Part shown: piece after piece, positions 24,558 to 31,778 of the stretch
Layout of the letters: each line of letters starts with the position of its first letter
Numbering within the stretch: the stretch's first letter is position 1
Source of the DNA: Clostridiaceae bacterium
Lineage (GTDB): Bacteria; Bacillota; Clostridia; Oscillospirales; Butyricicoccaceae
Assembly: GCA_016293155.1 (NCBI GenBank)
Contig: JAEDEU010000006.1
Coordinates: 1 to 34,991, forward strand
Direction of reading: 5' to 3'
Length of the DNA stretch: 34,991 nucleotides
Program-made: the position numbers and the translations under genes
Notes under the pieces: generated by a model
The model's input: the letters and a program-made list of their open reading frames with translations, nothing else
Told to the model about the DNA's origin: nothing
The model's database searches: none

Positions 24558-25160
24558 ATGATGAATCTTCACAGGGCGGAATTTGTTCGTTCCGCAGTCA
24601 AACCGGCGGATTTCCCGAAGGATAACCTGCCGCAGATCGTCTTTGCAGGCAAGTCTAATGTGGGCAAGTCCTCGACGATCAACAAGCTGCTCAACCGCAA
24701 GAACTTTGCCCGCGTCGGCAACGAGCCGGGCAAAACCATTCACATCAACTTTTTCCTGATTGACGAGCAGGCCTATCTGGTTGACCTGCCGGGCTACGGC
24801 TATGCAAAGGTGTCCAAGAAGGAGCGCGACCGCTGGGGTGCGCTGATGGATTTGTACTTTGCACAGCCGGATACCATTACGCTGGGCATCCAGATTGTGG
24901 ATATTCGCCACAAGCCGACGGCGGATGACGTCACCATGGCGCACTGGTTTCTGGAAACCGGAATGCCGTTTGTCGTCATCGCCAACAAGCTGGATAAGAT
25001 CAAAAAAAGTGCGCTGGAAGGCAGTCTTGCGCTCATCCGCGAGACGCTGATGCTGCGAGAGGATGTGCCGGTGATTCCGTTCTCCGCCGAGAAGGGAATC
25101 GGACGGGATGAGGTGCTGGAAATTATCCAGAGCCATGTTGCGGAAAGGCAGGAGCAATGA
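24558..25160 (+). CDS. engB: Ribosome biogenesis GTP-binding protein EngB (YsxC)
   Basis: GTPase of 200 residues that assists late 50S assembly. Motifs are visible: G1 GKSNVGKSS at 31-39, the GKT of G2, G3 DLPGYG from 76, G4 NKLD at 143-146, and G5 FSAEKG. The start could be 24558 or the next codon, ATG 24561; AAGGTG at 24547-24552 is nearer the usual distance for 24561. It is co-transcribed with lon and ends in an ATGA overlap with the next small gene. Confidence 0.95.
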   Translation: MMNLHRAEFVRSAVKPADFPKDNLPQIVFAGKSNVGKSSTINKLLNRKNFARVGNEPGKTIHINFFLIDEQAYLVDLPGYGYAKVSKKERDRWGALMDLYFAQPDTITLGIQIVDIRHKPTADDVTMAHWFLETGMPFVVIANKLDKIKKSALEGSLALIRETLMLREDVPVIPFSAEKGIGRDEVLEIIQSHVAERQEQ

Positions 25161-25372
25161 AATTTGTCAGAGTGATGTACGAGGGTCGCGCGGAATGGGC
25201 GATCGTCGAGGAAAAATATGTGCGGCTGATCGACCGCGCGCCGTGGGAGGACTGGACGTATCTCGGTCCGGAGATCCGCCTGGCACGGGCAAAGCGAACC
25301 GCTCTGGTGCAGAAGGGCGAGCCGCCCCTGCCGGACGGCATTGTGTGCGAGGACGATGCAGTCATTCTTTGA
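25157..25372 (+). CDS. Orphan N-terminal FAH-like small protein
   Basis: Protein of 71 residues coupled to engB by an ATGA overlap. The opening MKFVRVMYEGRAEWAIVEE, followed by VRLIDRAPW, resembles the short N-terminal domain (DUF2437-like) of fumarylacetoacetate hydrolase-family enzymes. The large catalytic domain that normally follows is absent, and the frame ends where it would begin. It could be a stand-alone domain or the remnant of a longer gene. No catalytic residue can be named. The coding frame itself is supported by the overlap start and the upstream GGAAAGG site; the family resemblance is from memory and tentative. Confidence 0.55.
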   Translation: MKFVRVMYEGRAEWAIVEEKYVRLIDRAPWEDWTYLGPEIRLARAKRTALVQKGEPPLPDGIVCEDDAVIL

Positions 25373-25384
25373 CAGCATGAGCGT

Positions 25385-25412
25385 CGCTGCCGCAGATTCG
25401 CTTGCGGCAGCG
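25385..25412. repeat. Inverted repeat before lysA
   Basis: A perfect 10-bp inverted repeat, CGCTGCCGCA (25385-25394) and TGCGGCAGCG (25403-25412), with an 8-base loop. No T-run follows on either strand, so it is not a standard intrinsic terminator. It lies in the spacer between the small gene and lysA. Confidence 0.6.
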
Positions 25413-25448
25413 GAACAGACAAAATAATCAAAAAGGATGGACGATGCA

Positions 25449-26729
25449 ATGAATGAAAAGAGACCTTTTATTACCAAGGAGCAGGCAGAGGAGATTGTAA
25501 AGCAGTATCCGACCCCGTTCCATCTGTATGACGAGGCAGGCATCCGCAAAAATGCCCGTGAGCTGTATCAGGCGTTTTCCTGGAACAAGGGCTTTAAGGA
25601 GTATTTTGCCGTCAAGGCAACCCCGAATCCGCGCATTTTGCAGATTCTCAAGGAAGAGGGCTGCGGTACGGACTGCTCCTCCTACACTGAGCTGCTGATG
25701 AGCGATGCCTGCGGCTTCTCCGGCAAGGAGATTATGTTCTCCTCCAACGATACGCCGGTCGAGGACTTCCAGCTGGCAGACAAGCTGAATGCAACCATTA
25801 ACCTGGACGATATCACGCACATTGAGTCTCTGGAGCAGGCAATTGGCCACATTCCGGAGCGCATCTGCTGCCGTTTCAATCCGGGCGGTGTGTTCCAGCT
25901 GGGCGGCTCCAAGGAGGGCTTCCAGGTCATGGACAATCCGGGCGATGCAAAGTACGGCATGACCCGTGAGCAGATGAGTGAGGCATATAAAATCCTCATG
26001 CAGAAGGGTGCGAAGGAGTTCGGCATTCATTCCTTCCTTGCATCCAACACCATCTCCAATGAGTATTATCCGGCACTGGCAAAGATCCTGTTCCAGCTCG
26101 CGGTTGAGCTGCATCAGGAGACCGGCGCTCATGTCAAGTTCATCAACCTGTCCGGCGGCATCGGCATCCCGTACCGTCCGGAGCAGAGCAAGAACGACAT
26201 TGCTATCATCGGCGAGGGCGTGCGCAAGGCATATGAGGAGATTCTGATTCCGGCAGGCATGGGCGATGTGGAGATCTACACCGAACTGGGACGCTTTATG
26301 CTGGGCCCTTACGGCTGTCTGGTTACCACCGCCATCCACGAGAAGCACACCTACAAGGAGTATATCGGTGTGGACGCCTGCGCGGCAAACCTGATGCGTC
26401 CGGCAATTTATGGCGCATATCACCATATCACCGTACTGGGCAAGGAGGACGCTCCGTGCGATCACAAGTACGATGTCACCGGTTCCCTCTGCGAGAACTG
26501 TGACAAGTTCGCAGTTGACCGTATGCTGCCGGAGATTGACATGGGTGATATTCTGGTCATTCATGATGCAGGCGCTCACGGCTTCTCCATGGGCTATAAC
26601 TACAACGGTAAGCTGCGTTCCGCAGAGGTTCTGCTCAAGGAGGACGGCTCCACCGAGCTCATCCGCCGCGCGGAGACTCCGGCAGACTACTTTGCAACGC
26701 TGGACTTTACCGGTCTGTTTAACAAGTAA
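25449..26729 (+). CDS. lysA: Diaminopimelate decarboxylase
   Basis: Fold-III PLP decarboxylase of 426 residues that makes lysine from meso-diaminopimelate. The PLP-binding Lys56 is in FAVKATPNP, HSFLASN is the strand carrying a stacking His, and SGGIGIPY is a phosphate loop. CENCDKFA (from Cys348) supplies the active-site Cys from the neighbouring subunit, and HDAGAHGFSMGYNYN closes the active site. The family also includes related decarboxylases, but the CENCD and C-terminal pattern favour DAP. The ATG at 25437 is in frame, but 25449 is preferred because GGATGG then sits 8 bases upstream and MNEKRPFIT matches the family start. It is followed by a terminator. Confidence 0.88.
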   Translation: MNEKRPFITKEQAEEIVKQYPTPFHLYDEAGIRKNARELYQAFSWNKGFKEYFAVKATPNPRILQILKEEGCGTDCSSYTELLMSDACGFSGKEIMFSSNDTPVEDFQLADKLNATINLDDITHIESLEQAIGHIPERICCRFNPGGVFQLGGSKEGFQVMDNPGDAKYGMTREQMSEAYKILMQKGAKEFGIHSFLASNTISNEYYPALAKILFQLAVELHQETGAHVKFINLSGGIGIPYRPEQSKNDIAIIGEGVRKAYEEILIPAGMGDVEIYTELGRFMLGPYGCLVTTAIHEKHTYKEYIGVDACAANLMRPAIYGAYHHITVLGKEDAPCDHKYDVTGSLCENCDKFAVDRMLPEIDMGDILVIHDAGAHGFSMGYNYNGKLRSAEVLLKEDGSTELIRRAETPADYFATLDFTGLFNK

Positions 26730-26783
26730 TTGCTCAGATAAAAGATACGGGTGCAGGGATTTTCCTGCACACCGAATCCGCAG

Positions 26784-26822
26784 AAAGCAGATGCTCACGA
26801 TCAGGTGGGTGTCTGCTTTTTT
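26784..26822 (+). terminator. lysA terminator
   Basis: AAAGCAGA (26784-26791) pairs with TCTGCTTT (26812-26819), with an inner CTCAC/GTGGG stem, ending in a six-T run. A smaller hairpin (GTGCAGG/CCTGCAC, 26751-26770) precedes it. Confidence 0.85.
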
Positions 26823-26857
26823 GTGCCGTACTGACGCTGCCGAACCATACGAATTGA

Positions 26858-26886
26858 TTGACAAGAAATAGTGATTATGCTACAAT
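26858..26886 (+). promoter_or_regulatory. Strong distal promoter upstream of selD
   Basis: TTGACA (26858-26863) and TACAAT (26881-26886) are spaced by 17 bases, with TG one base before the -10. Transcription would start near 26893. Confidence 0.8.
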
Positions 26887-26892
26887 CACAGG

Positions 26893-26950
26893 GAAGAAGT
26901 GACTGCGCTGGAGATCGAATTCTTTTGGAATTTGGTCTCCTTTCTTTTTT
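26893..26950 (+). ncRNA. Candidate short RNA or attenuated leader, with terminator
   Basis: From the predicted start near 26893 there are only about 17 bases before a 13-bp hairpin (26910-26922 with 26928-26940, two G-T pairs), followed by TTTCTTTTTT (26941-26950). That is a complete intrinsic terminator. The promoter would therefore yield an RNA of about 55-60 bases unless termination is overcome. No known RNA family was recognised. It could be an independent small RNA or an attenuator for the selenium genes about 120 bases downstream. Confidence 0.6.
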
Positions 26951-26992
26951 GGAATCATCCGCAAAATCAAACAGATAGATGGCAGTATGGTA

Positions 26993-27021
26993 TTGCTGAA
27001 ATTTATTTTGAATGGTATGAT
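26993..27021 (+). promoter_or_regulatory. Proximal selD promoter
   Basis: TTGCTG (26993-26998) and TATGAT (27016-27021) are spaced by 17 bases, with an extended -10 TG. It lies after the short terminator, so selD can be transcribed independently of the distal promoter. The start would be near 27028. Confidence 0.65.
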
Positions 27022-27069
27022 TAAGTTATCATGAAGCAACGAAACGGAGATAGAGGAGAATGTCTTAAC

Positions 27070-28095
27070 ATGGCAGAGGAAATTGTATTTTGCAGAGGCG
27101 GAGGATGTACGGCAAAGCTGGGAGCGGGCGTATTGAGCCGTGTTCTGTCCTGCCTGCCGAAGGGCGCACACGATGAAAATCTTCTGGTCGGATATGACAG
27201 CCGGGATGATGCAGCGGTATATCGGGTGTCAGACGATTTGGCAATCGTTCAGACGCTGGATTTTTTCCCGCCTATGATTGATGATCCGTATCTGTTTGGT
27301 CAGATCGCGGCGGCAAATGCGCTGAGTGATATCTATGCAATGGGCGGCGAGGTGAAAACCGCACTGAATATTGTATGTTTTCCGGAAAAAATGGATTTGA
27401 ATCTTTTGGGCGAGATCATGCGCGGCGGCTCGGAAAAGGTCATTGAGGCCGGAGCGGCGCTGGTCGGAGGGCATTCGATTGCGGATGACAGCGTGAAATA
27501 CGGACTTTCCGTGATGGGCACCATTCATCCGGAGAAGGTATATGCCAATAATCGCGGACAGGCGGGCGATGTGCTGATTTTGACCAAAAAGCTGGGCGTG
27601 GGCATTGTATGCACGGCAAACCGCGTCGGCGAAGCATCAAAAGAAGCGATGGACGAGGCAATTCGCTCCATGACGACGTTAAACAAATATGCGGCGGAGA
27701 TCTGCGCAAACTATGATGTCCATGCATGTACCGATGTGACCGGCTTTGGATTTTTGGGGCACCTTCATGAGATGCTGGACGGCAGACTTTCCGCACGCAT
27801 CCGTTCCAAAGATGTGCCGGTCATCGCGGAGGCGCTGCATCACGCAGATGAATTTTTGCTGACCGCCGCAGGACAGCGCAACCGCAATCATACACAGCCG
27901 TTTGTAACCTTCCGGAATATTCCGTTTGCCATGGAGGAGGTTTTGCTCGATCCGCAGACCTCCGGCGGTCTTTTGATCGCGGTGGAACCGGTTCAGGCAG
28001 AGGAGCTGAAACAGGAATTACAAAAGGCAGGGCTGCCGGCCCGTATCGTTGGAGAGCTGACAAACCGGACGGATCCGGAAATTCTGGTGGTTTGA
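27070..28095 (+). CDS. selD: Selenide, water dikinase (selenophosphate synthase)
   Basis: ATP-dependent enzyme of 341 residues that makes selenophosphate, the cellular selenium donor. The N-terminal catalytic segment GGGCTAKLG carries Cys13 and Lys16, matching Cys17 and Lys20 of E. coli SelD. The catalytic residue is Cys (TGT), not Sec. The VGYDSRDDAAVYRV and DFFPPMIDDPYLFGQIAAANALSD-type metal/ATP segment, a GGHSIAD block and DVTGFGFLGH are visible. The start at 27070 has GAGGAGA 10 bases upstream; an ATG at 27031 lacks one. No selA, selB or selC is in the window, and all downstream neighbours are molybdenum-hydroxylase genes, so its product likely serves a selenium-containing Mo cofactor. 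Confidence 0.95.
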   Translation: MAEEIVFCRGGGCTAKLGAGVLSRVLSCLPKGAHDENLLVGYDSRDDAAVYRVSDDLAIVQTLDFFPPMIDDPYLFGQIAAANALSDIYAMGGEVKTALNIVCFPEKMDLNLLGEIMRGGSEKVIEAGAALVGGHSIADDSVKYGLSVMGTIHPEKVYANNRGQAGDVLILTKKLGVGIVCTANRVGEASKEAMDEAIRSMTTLNKYAAEICANYDVHACTDVTGFGFLGHLHEMLDGRLSARIRSKDVPVIAEALHHADEFLLTAAGQRNRNHTQPFVTFRNIPFAMEEVLLDPQTSGGLLIAVEPVQAEELKQELQKAGLPARIVGELTNRTDPEILVV

Positions 28096-28132
28096 TCCGG
28101 AAAAATAAATGAAACAGAAGGAAGTCTTGACT

Positions 28133-28753
28133 ATGAATCAAACAGTAAACGCAATGGGCGATGCCTGCCCGATTCCGGTTGTAAAAACCAAAAACGCAAT
28201 CAAAGAGATGGGGGCGGAAGGCGGCTGTGTGGAAACGCTGGTCGATAATGAAATTGCAGTACAGAATCTCATCAAGATGGCAAATCAGAAGGGCTATCCC
28301 GTACAGTCTGAAAAGCTGGAACAGAACAAATACAGAGTTGTCATGACAATCGGCACAGAAAAAGCGGCGGAATCGGAAGTGAAGGACGAGGCGGTCTGCA
28401 TCCCGGATCGCCGCGCAGACAACACGGTTGTGGTTATCTCCTCGCCGTACATGGGGGAGGGAGATGATGCACTGGGAGCAGTGCTCATGAAGGGCTTTAT
28501 TTATGCCATTTCCCAGCAGGATACGCTGCCGGCAACGATGCTGTTTTACAACGGCGGTGCAAAGCTGACCTGTGAGGATGCACCCACGCTGGAGGATCTG
28601 AAATCTCTGGAGGCACAGGGCGTGGAGATTCTGACCTGCGGAACCTGCCTGAACCATTATGGTCTGACCGAAAAGCTGCAAGTGGGTACCGTGACCAATA
28701 TGTATGTCATTGCGGAAAAAATGACACAGGCGTCACTGATTGTTAAGCCGTGA
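28133..28753 (+). CDS. yedF: YedF-type selenium metabolism protein (TusA plus DsrE-like)
   Basis: Protein of 206 residues. The N-terminal TusA/SirA-like domain (about 1-75) has the CPIP motif with Cys12, the persulfide-carrying residue in TusA proteins. The C-terminal domain (about 95-206) is DsrE-like and has a CGTC pair (Cys169, Cys172). This two-domain form is the selenium-associated YedF family that co-occurs with selD. It likely carries sulfur or selenium as persulfide/perselenide; the exact step is unproven. The start at 28133 has AGAAGGAAG 8 bases upstream; the earlier ATG at 28109 has only a poor site. It ends in a GTGA overlap with the next gene. Confidence 0.9.
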   Translation: MNQTVNAMGDACPIPVVKTKNAIKEMGAEGGCVETLVDNEIAVQNLIKMANQKGYPVQSEKLEQNKYRVVMTIGTEKAAESEVKDEAVCIPDRRADNTVVVISSPYMGEGDDALGAVLMKGFIYAISQQDTLPATMLFYNGGAKLTCEDAPTLEDLKSLEAQGVEILTCGTCLNHYGLTEKLQVGTVTNMYVIAEKMTQASLIVKP

Positions 28754-29907
28754 TTTATCTGGATAGTGCGGCGACCTCGTTCTTAAAACCGCCGCAGGTT
28801 GCAGAGGCTGTCTGCCGTTCCTTTCAGGACATCGGAAATGCAGGCAGAGGAGCACATGCACCGACGCTGAATGCATCCCGCCTGCTGTACAGCACGAGAG
28901 AAAAGTTGGCACAGCTCTTTCATGCAGAGCAGCCATCCTGCATTGCATTTGCGTCCAATGTGACGCAGGCATTGAACACGGCGATCAACGGACTGATTGC
29001 CCCGGGCGATCATGTGATTACCACGGTGTGCGAGCACAACTCGGTTCTGCGCCCGCTGTTCCGCAAGGAGCGGGAGGGAACAGAGCTGTCCATTCTTCCC
29101 GCAGATGAGAAGGGAAGAATCCATCCGGATCGGCTGAAAAAATGCATACGGAATCATACCCGCGCCATCGTGATTCACCATGCCTCCAATTTGACGGGCA
29201 ATGTAACCGATTTGAAGGAAATTGCAGCGATTGCCCATGCGGCTGGTGTTCTGCTGATTGTGGACGCTGCGCAGACAGCCGGAAGCATCCCGATTGATAT
29301 GCAGGAAATGGGGATTGACGTGCTGTGCTTTACCGGACACAAAGGGCTGATGGGTCCGCAGGGGACCGGCGGCATTTGTGTGCGCAGTGGACTGGAAATC
29401 GCCCCGTTCGCTGTCGGCGGAAGCGGTGTGCACAGCTTTGAGCGGGAGCATCCCTCGGATATGCCCATCGCACTGGAAGCGGGAACCTTAAACGGTCACG
29501 GCATTGCCGGCTTGCAGGCTGCGCTGGATTTTATTCTGGAAAACGGCGTGCAAACCATTCATCAAAAGGAAACCGCACTGATGCACCGCTTCTTGCAGGG
29601 CATTCGAGAGATTGATGCAATCACCCTGTACGGCGATATGGACGCCGCGGTGCGTGCGCCGATTGTCACGCTGAATATCGGCAAGATGGACGCCGCAGAG
29701 GTCAGTGACATTCTGTGGGAGGATTATGAAATCTGCGTCCGGGCAGGGGCGCACTGTGCGCCGCTGATGCACAGCCATTTTGGGACCGAGCAGCAGGGGG
29801 CTGTGCGTTTCAGCTTTTCCTATTGGAACACAGAGCAGGAAATTGACTGCGCCGCACAGGCCATTCGGGAAATCGCCGCAGATTACGAGGAAACCGTGTA
29901 TGCGTGA
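28750..29907 (+). CDS. Cysteine desulfurase-like protein of the SDMH cluster
   Basis: PLP enzyme of 385 residues in the class V aminotransferase family. The PLP Lys198 is in FTGHKGLMGPQG, and the mobile-loop Cys336 in RAGAHCAP would carry the persulfide or perselenide. The ASNLTGN and VDAAQTAG blocks are also present. It belongs by sequence and place to the cysteine desulfurase-like group found next to orphan selD genes (the E. faecalis EF2568 type). It may supply sulfur for Mo cofactor sulfuration or release selenium from selenocysteine. The GTG start overlaps the yedF stop and has no clear ribosome binding site, so translation should be coupled. The end overlaps the next gene by 8 bases. 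Confidence 0.92.
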   Translation: MIYLDSAATSFLKPPQVAEAVCRSFQDIGNAGRGAHAPTLNASRLLYSTREKLAQLFHAEQPSCIAFASNVTQALNTAINGLIAPGDHVITTVCEHNSVLRPLFRKEREGTELSILPADEKGRIHPDRLKKCIRNHTRAIVIHHASNLTGNVTDLKEIAAIAHAAGVLLIVDAAQTAGSIPIDMQEMGIDVLCFTGHKGLMGPQGTGGICVRSGLEIAPFAVGGSGVHSFEREHPSDMPIALEAGTLNGHGIAGLQAALDFILENGVQTIHQKETALMHRFLQGIREIDAITLYGDMDAAVRAPIVTLNIGKMDAAEVSDILWEDYEICVRAGAHCAPLMHSHFGTEQQGAVRFSFSYWNTEQEIDCAAQAIREIAADYEETVYA

Positions 29908-30136
29908 AAAGAAATATTATATGGTTCTGGCGTTTCGCACGACAACCGAAGCAATGGCCATGGAAAAGAAATGCGCAGAACAGAAGATTCCCGGTCGGCT
30001 GATTCCGGTTCCGAGGGAAATTACCGCCGGATGCGGTCTGGCATGGCGGATTGCACAGGCAGAGTATGAAAGAAATCAGACTGCCATTGACAATTTGGGG
30101 ATTGCATTTCAGCAGGTGGTTTTGCTGAAACTGTAA
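29900..30136 (+). CDS. DUF3343 protein, putative Se/S carrier
   Basis: Small protein of 78 residues. The MVLAFRTTTEAMAMEK opening, the PVPREITAGCGLAW block with one conserved Cys, and size fit DUF3343, a family named as a putative Se/S carrier from its genomic context. The single Cys in AGCGLAW is the obvious candidate for holding sulfur or selenium. It starts 8 bases inside the end of the desulfurase gene, which suggests the two proteins are made together and may pass a chalcogen between them (inference). A longer frame upstream to 29780 lies inside the desulfurase gene and is rejected. Confidence 0.88.
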   Translation: MREKKYYMVLAFRTTTEAMAMEKKCAEQKIPGRLIPVPREITAGCGLAWRIAQAEYERNQTAIDNLGIAFQQVVLLKL

Positions 30137-30166
30137 TTCGAGCATTAATGCGAGGACAGATGTGCG

Positions 30167-31084
30167 ATGAAAGAACAGTTTGCAGAAATTTTGAATCAAA
30201 CCCGGAGGAATCAAACCGCCCAGTGGAAAATTGACATTGACGGGATGGAATATACCCGTATTTTCCGCCCGAAGGAACGGTTGATTTTGCTGGGCGGCGG
30301 ACATATTGCTCAGCCGCTTTGTTCGATTGCCGTGCTGCTGGGCTTCGAGGTCACGGTAGCAGATGACAGACCGTCCTTTGCCAATCATCTGCGGTTTCCG
30401 GAGGCGGAGCGGATTGTGTGTGATGAATTTATCCATGCAGTCCGGGAGCTGAACATTCAGGCGAGTGACTATATTGCAGTCATCACACGTGGACACCGAT
30501 ATGACGCAGACTGCCTGCGCACGGTGCTTTCCGGAACGATGCCGCGGTATCTTGGCTTGCTCGGCTCCCGCCGGCGCACGATTGCACTGCTGAATCTGCT
30601 GGAGCAGGAAGGCTTTGAACGGGAGCGGCTGGATGCAGTTCACACGCCGATTGGACTGGAGATTGGCGCACTGTCCGTACAGGAAATTGCGGTTTCAATT
30701 GCGGCCGAATTGGTACAATGCCGCAGACAGGGACTAGATCGCAGATCAAAATCCCGTATTTTGACAGAGGAAACCTTTGTGACAGAGGTTGTAACCGACA
30801 TTGTGGAAAACGATACGCCAAAGGCGCTTCTCCTGGTGTACGAAACGAGCGGTTCCACTCCGGTAAAATCAGGTGCCTTTATGACCGTGAATCAGAACTT
30901 TCAGGCAAAGGGCACCATTGGCGGCGGATGCAGTGAAAATGCGGTTCTGCGCGATGCGTTCCAGCTGATCGGCACAGGAAAACGCCGCTGTGTCACGGTC
31001 AACATGAGCAACGATATCGCCGCGGAGGAAGGAATGGTCTGCGGCGGACAGATGAAAATTCTTTTGATGGATTTGAACGAATGA
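30167..31084 (+). CDS. XdhC-like Mo hydroxylase maturation factor, Rossmann domain first
   Basis: Protein of 305 residues with both XdhC domains in reversed order. Residues about 38-200 form the Rossmann part (LGGGHIAQP at 42-50, DDRPSFA at 66-72, the RGHRYD and LLGSRRR blocks). Residues about 220-305 form the XdhC/CoxI part (ETSGSTP at 226-232, GTIGGGCSE at 249-257, CGGQM near the end). In the better-known XdhC proteins the XdhC/CoxI domain comes first. XdhC binds molybdopterin cofactor, helps its sulfuration and inserts it in the enzyme; here the added ligand is probably selenium. GAGGA lies 10 bases before the ATG. The C-terminal part lacks nothing obvious, so it looks intact. Confidence 0.85.
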   Translation: MKEQFAEILNQTRRNQTAQWKIDIDGMEYTRIFRPKERLILLGGGHIAQPLCSIAVLLGFEVTVADDRPSFANHLRFPEAERIVCDEFIHAVRELNIQASDYIAVITRGHRYDADCLRTVLSGTMPRYLGLLGSRRRTIALLNLLEQEGFERERLDAVHTPIGLEIGALSVQEIAVSIAAELVQCRRQGLDRRSKSRILTEETFVTEVVTDIVENDTPKALLLVYETSGSTPVKSGAFMTVNQNFQAKGTIGGGCSENAVLRDAFQLIGTGKRRCVTVNMSNDIAAEEGMVCGGQMKILLMDLNE

Positions 31085-31094
31085 GAGGTATCCC

Positions 31095-31778
31095 GTGCAT
31101 CCCAATCGTATTCTGCTGCCGAATGGCAAATCAATCGCGCAGATGTCAGACATCATCCGCCCGGAGCCGATCACTTCTTTTGTGGGCGGCGGAGGAAAGA
31201 CAAGCAGTATGCTTGCGCTGGGAACCGAGCTGGCAGAACGGGGCAACCGTGTGATTATGACCACGACCACACGGATTCTTCCGTTTCATCAGCCGCTGGC
31301 AAAGAATCTGTCCTGTATTGGCGAACGGACGGAAGACGGCAAGCTGGGACCGGTTGCCCATCCGGATGCGCTGAAAAATCAGTGCGATTTCCTGCTGATT
31401 GAAGCAGACGGAAGCCGTGAATTGCCAATGAAGGCACCTGCTGCACATGAACCGGTGATTACAGCGGGAACCGGTCTGGTCATCGCTGTGATGGGACTGA
31501 CCGGCATCGGAAAGCCCATCGTGGAGGTATGTCACAGACCGGAGCTGGTTTGTGCATTGCTCGGAATGCAGCCGCAGGACCGGATGACACCGGAGGCGGC
31601 AGCGATACTTCTGACGAGCCGGAACGGACTGCGGAAGCAGGTGGGTGACAGACGCTTTGCGGTGATTCTCAATCAGGCAGATGGTGCAAAGGAGCGGAAA
31701 ATCGGGGAACGGATTGCGTCCCTTCTCCCGGCTGATATTCCATGTGTCATGACGACCTATCGGGAGGTGGAAGGATGA
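31095..31778 (+). CDS. yqeC: YqeC, selenium cofactor biosynthesis protein
   Basis: Protein of 227 residues with a P-loop GGGGKT at 31-36, a TTTTRI switch-like segment and an EADGSR block, as in the YqeC family tied to selenium-dependent molybdenum hydroxylases. It is presumed to be an ATP- or GTP-dependent step in making or inserting the selenium-containing cofactor; the reaction is unknown. The GTG start has GAGAGG 6 bases upstream, overlapping the stop of the XdhC-like gene. The end is in an ATGA overlap with yqeB. Confidence 0.9.
   Translation: MHPNRILLPNGKSIAQMSDIIRPEPITSFVGGGGKTSSMLALGTELAERGNRVIMTTTTRILPFHQPLAKNLSCIGERTEDGKLGPVAHPDALKNQCDFLLIEADGSRELPMKAPAAHEPVITAGTGLVIAVMGLTGIGKPIVEVCHRPELVCALLGMQPQDRMTPEAAAILLTSRNGLRKQVGDRRFAVILNQADGAKERKIGERIASLLPADIPCVMTTYREVEG

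Noticed and set aside
23208..25157. 649-codon open frame on the minus strand opposite lon and engB
   Set aside because: It mirrors two certain genes, has no recognisable domains, is His/Gln/Arg-rich in a way typical of shadow frames, and has no ribosome binding site I could see.
25370..25412. UGA stop followed 12 bases later by a strong hairpin, resembling a selenocysteine codon with a SECIS element
   Set aside because: Read-through would add only about 28 basic residues with no homology I know, ending before lysA; the hairpin is more simply an intergenic repeat. The selD here has Cys and the neighbours are SDMH genes.
25428..26864. 478-codon minus-strand frame opposite lysA
   Set aside because: Shadow of lysA: the opposite strand has clear motifs, this one has none.
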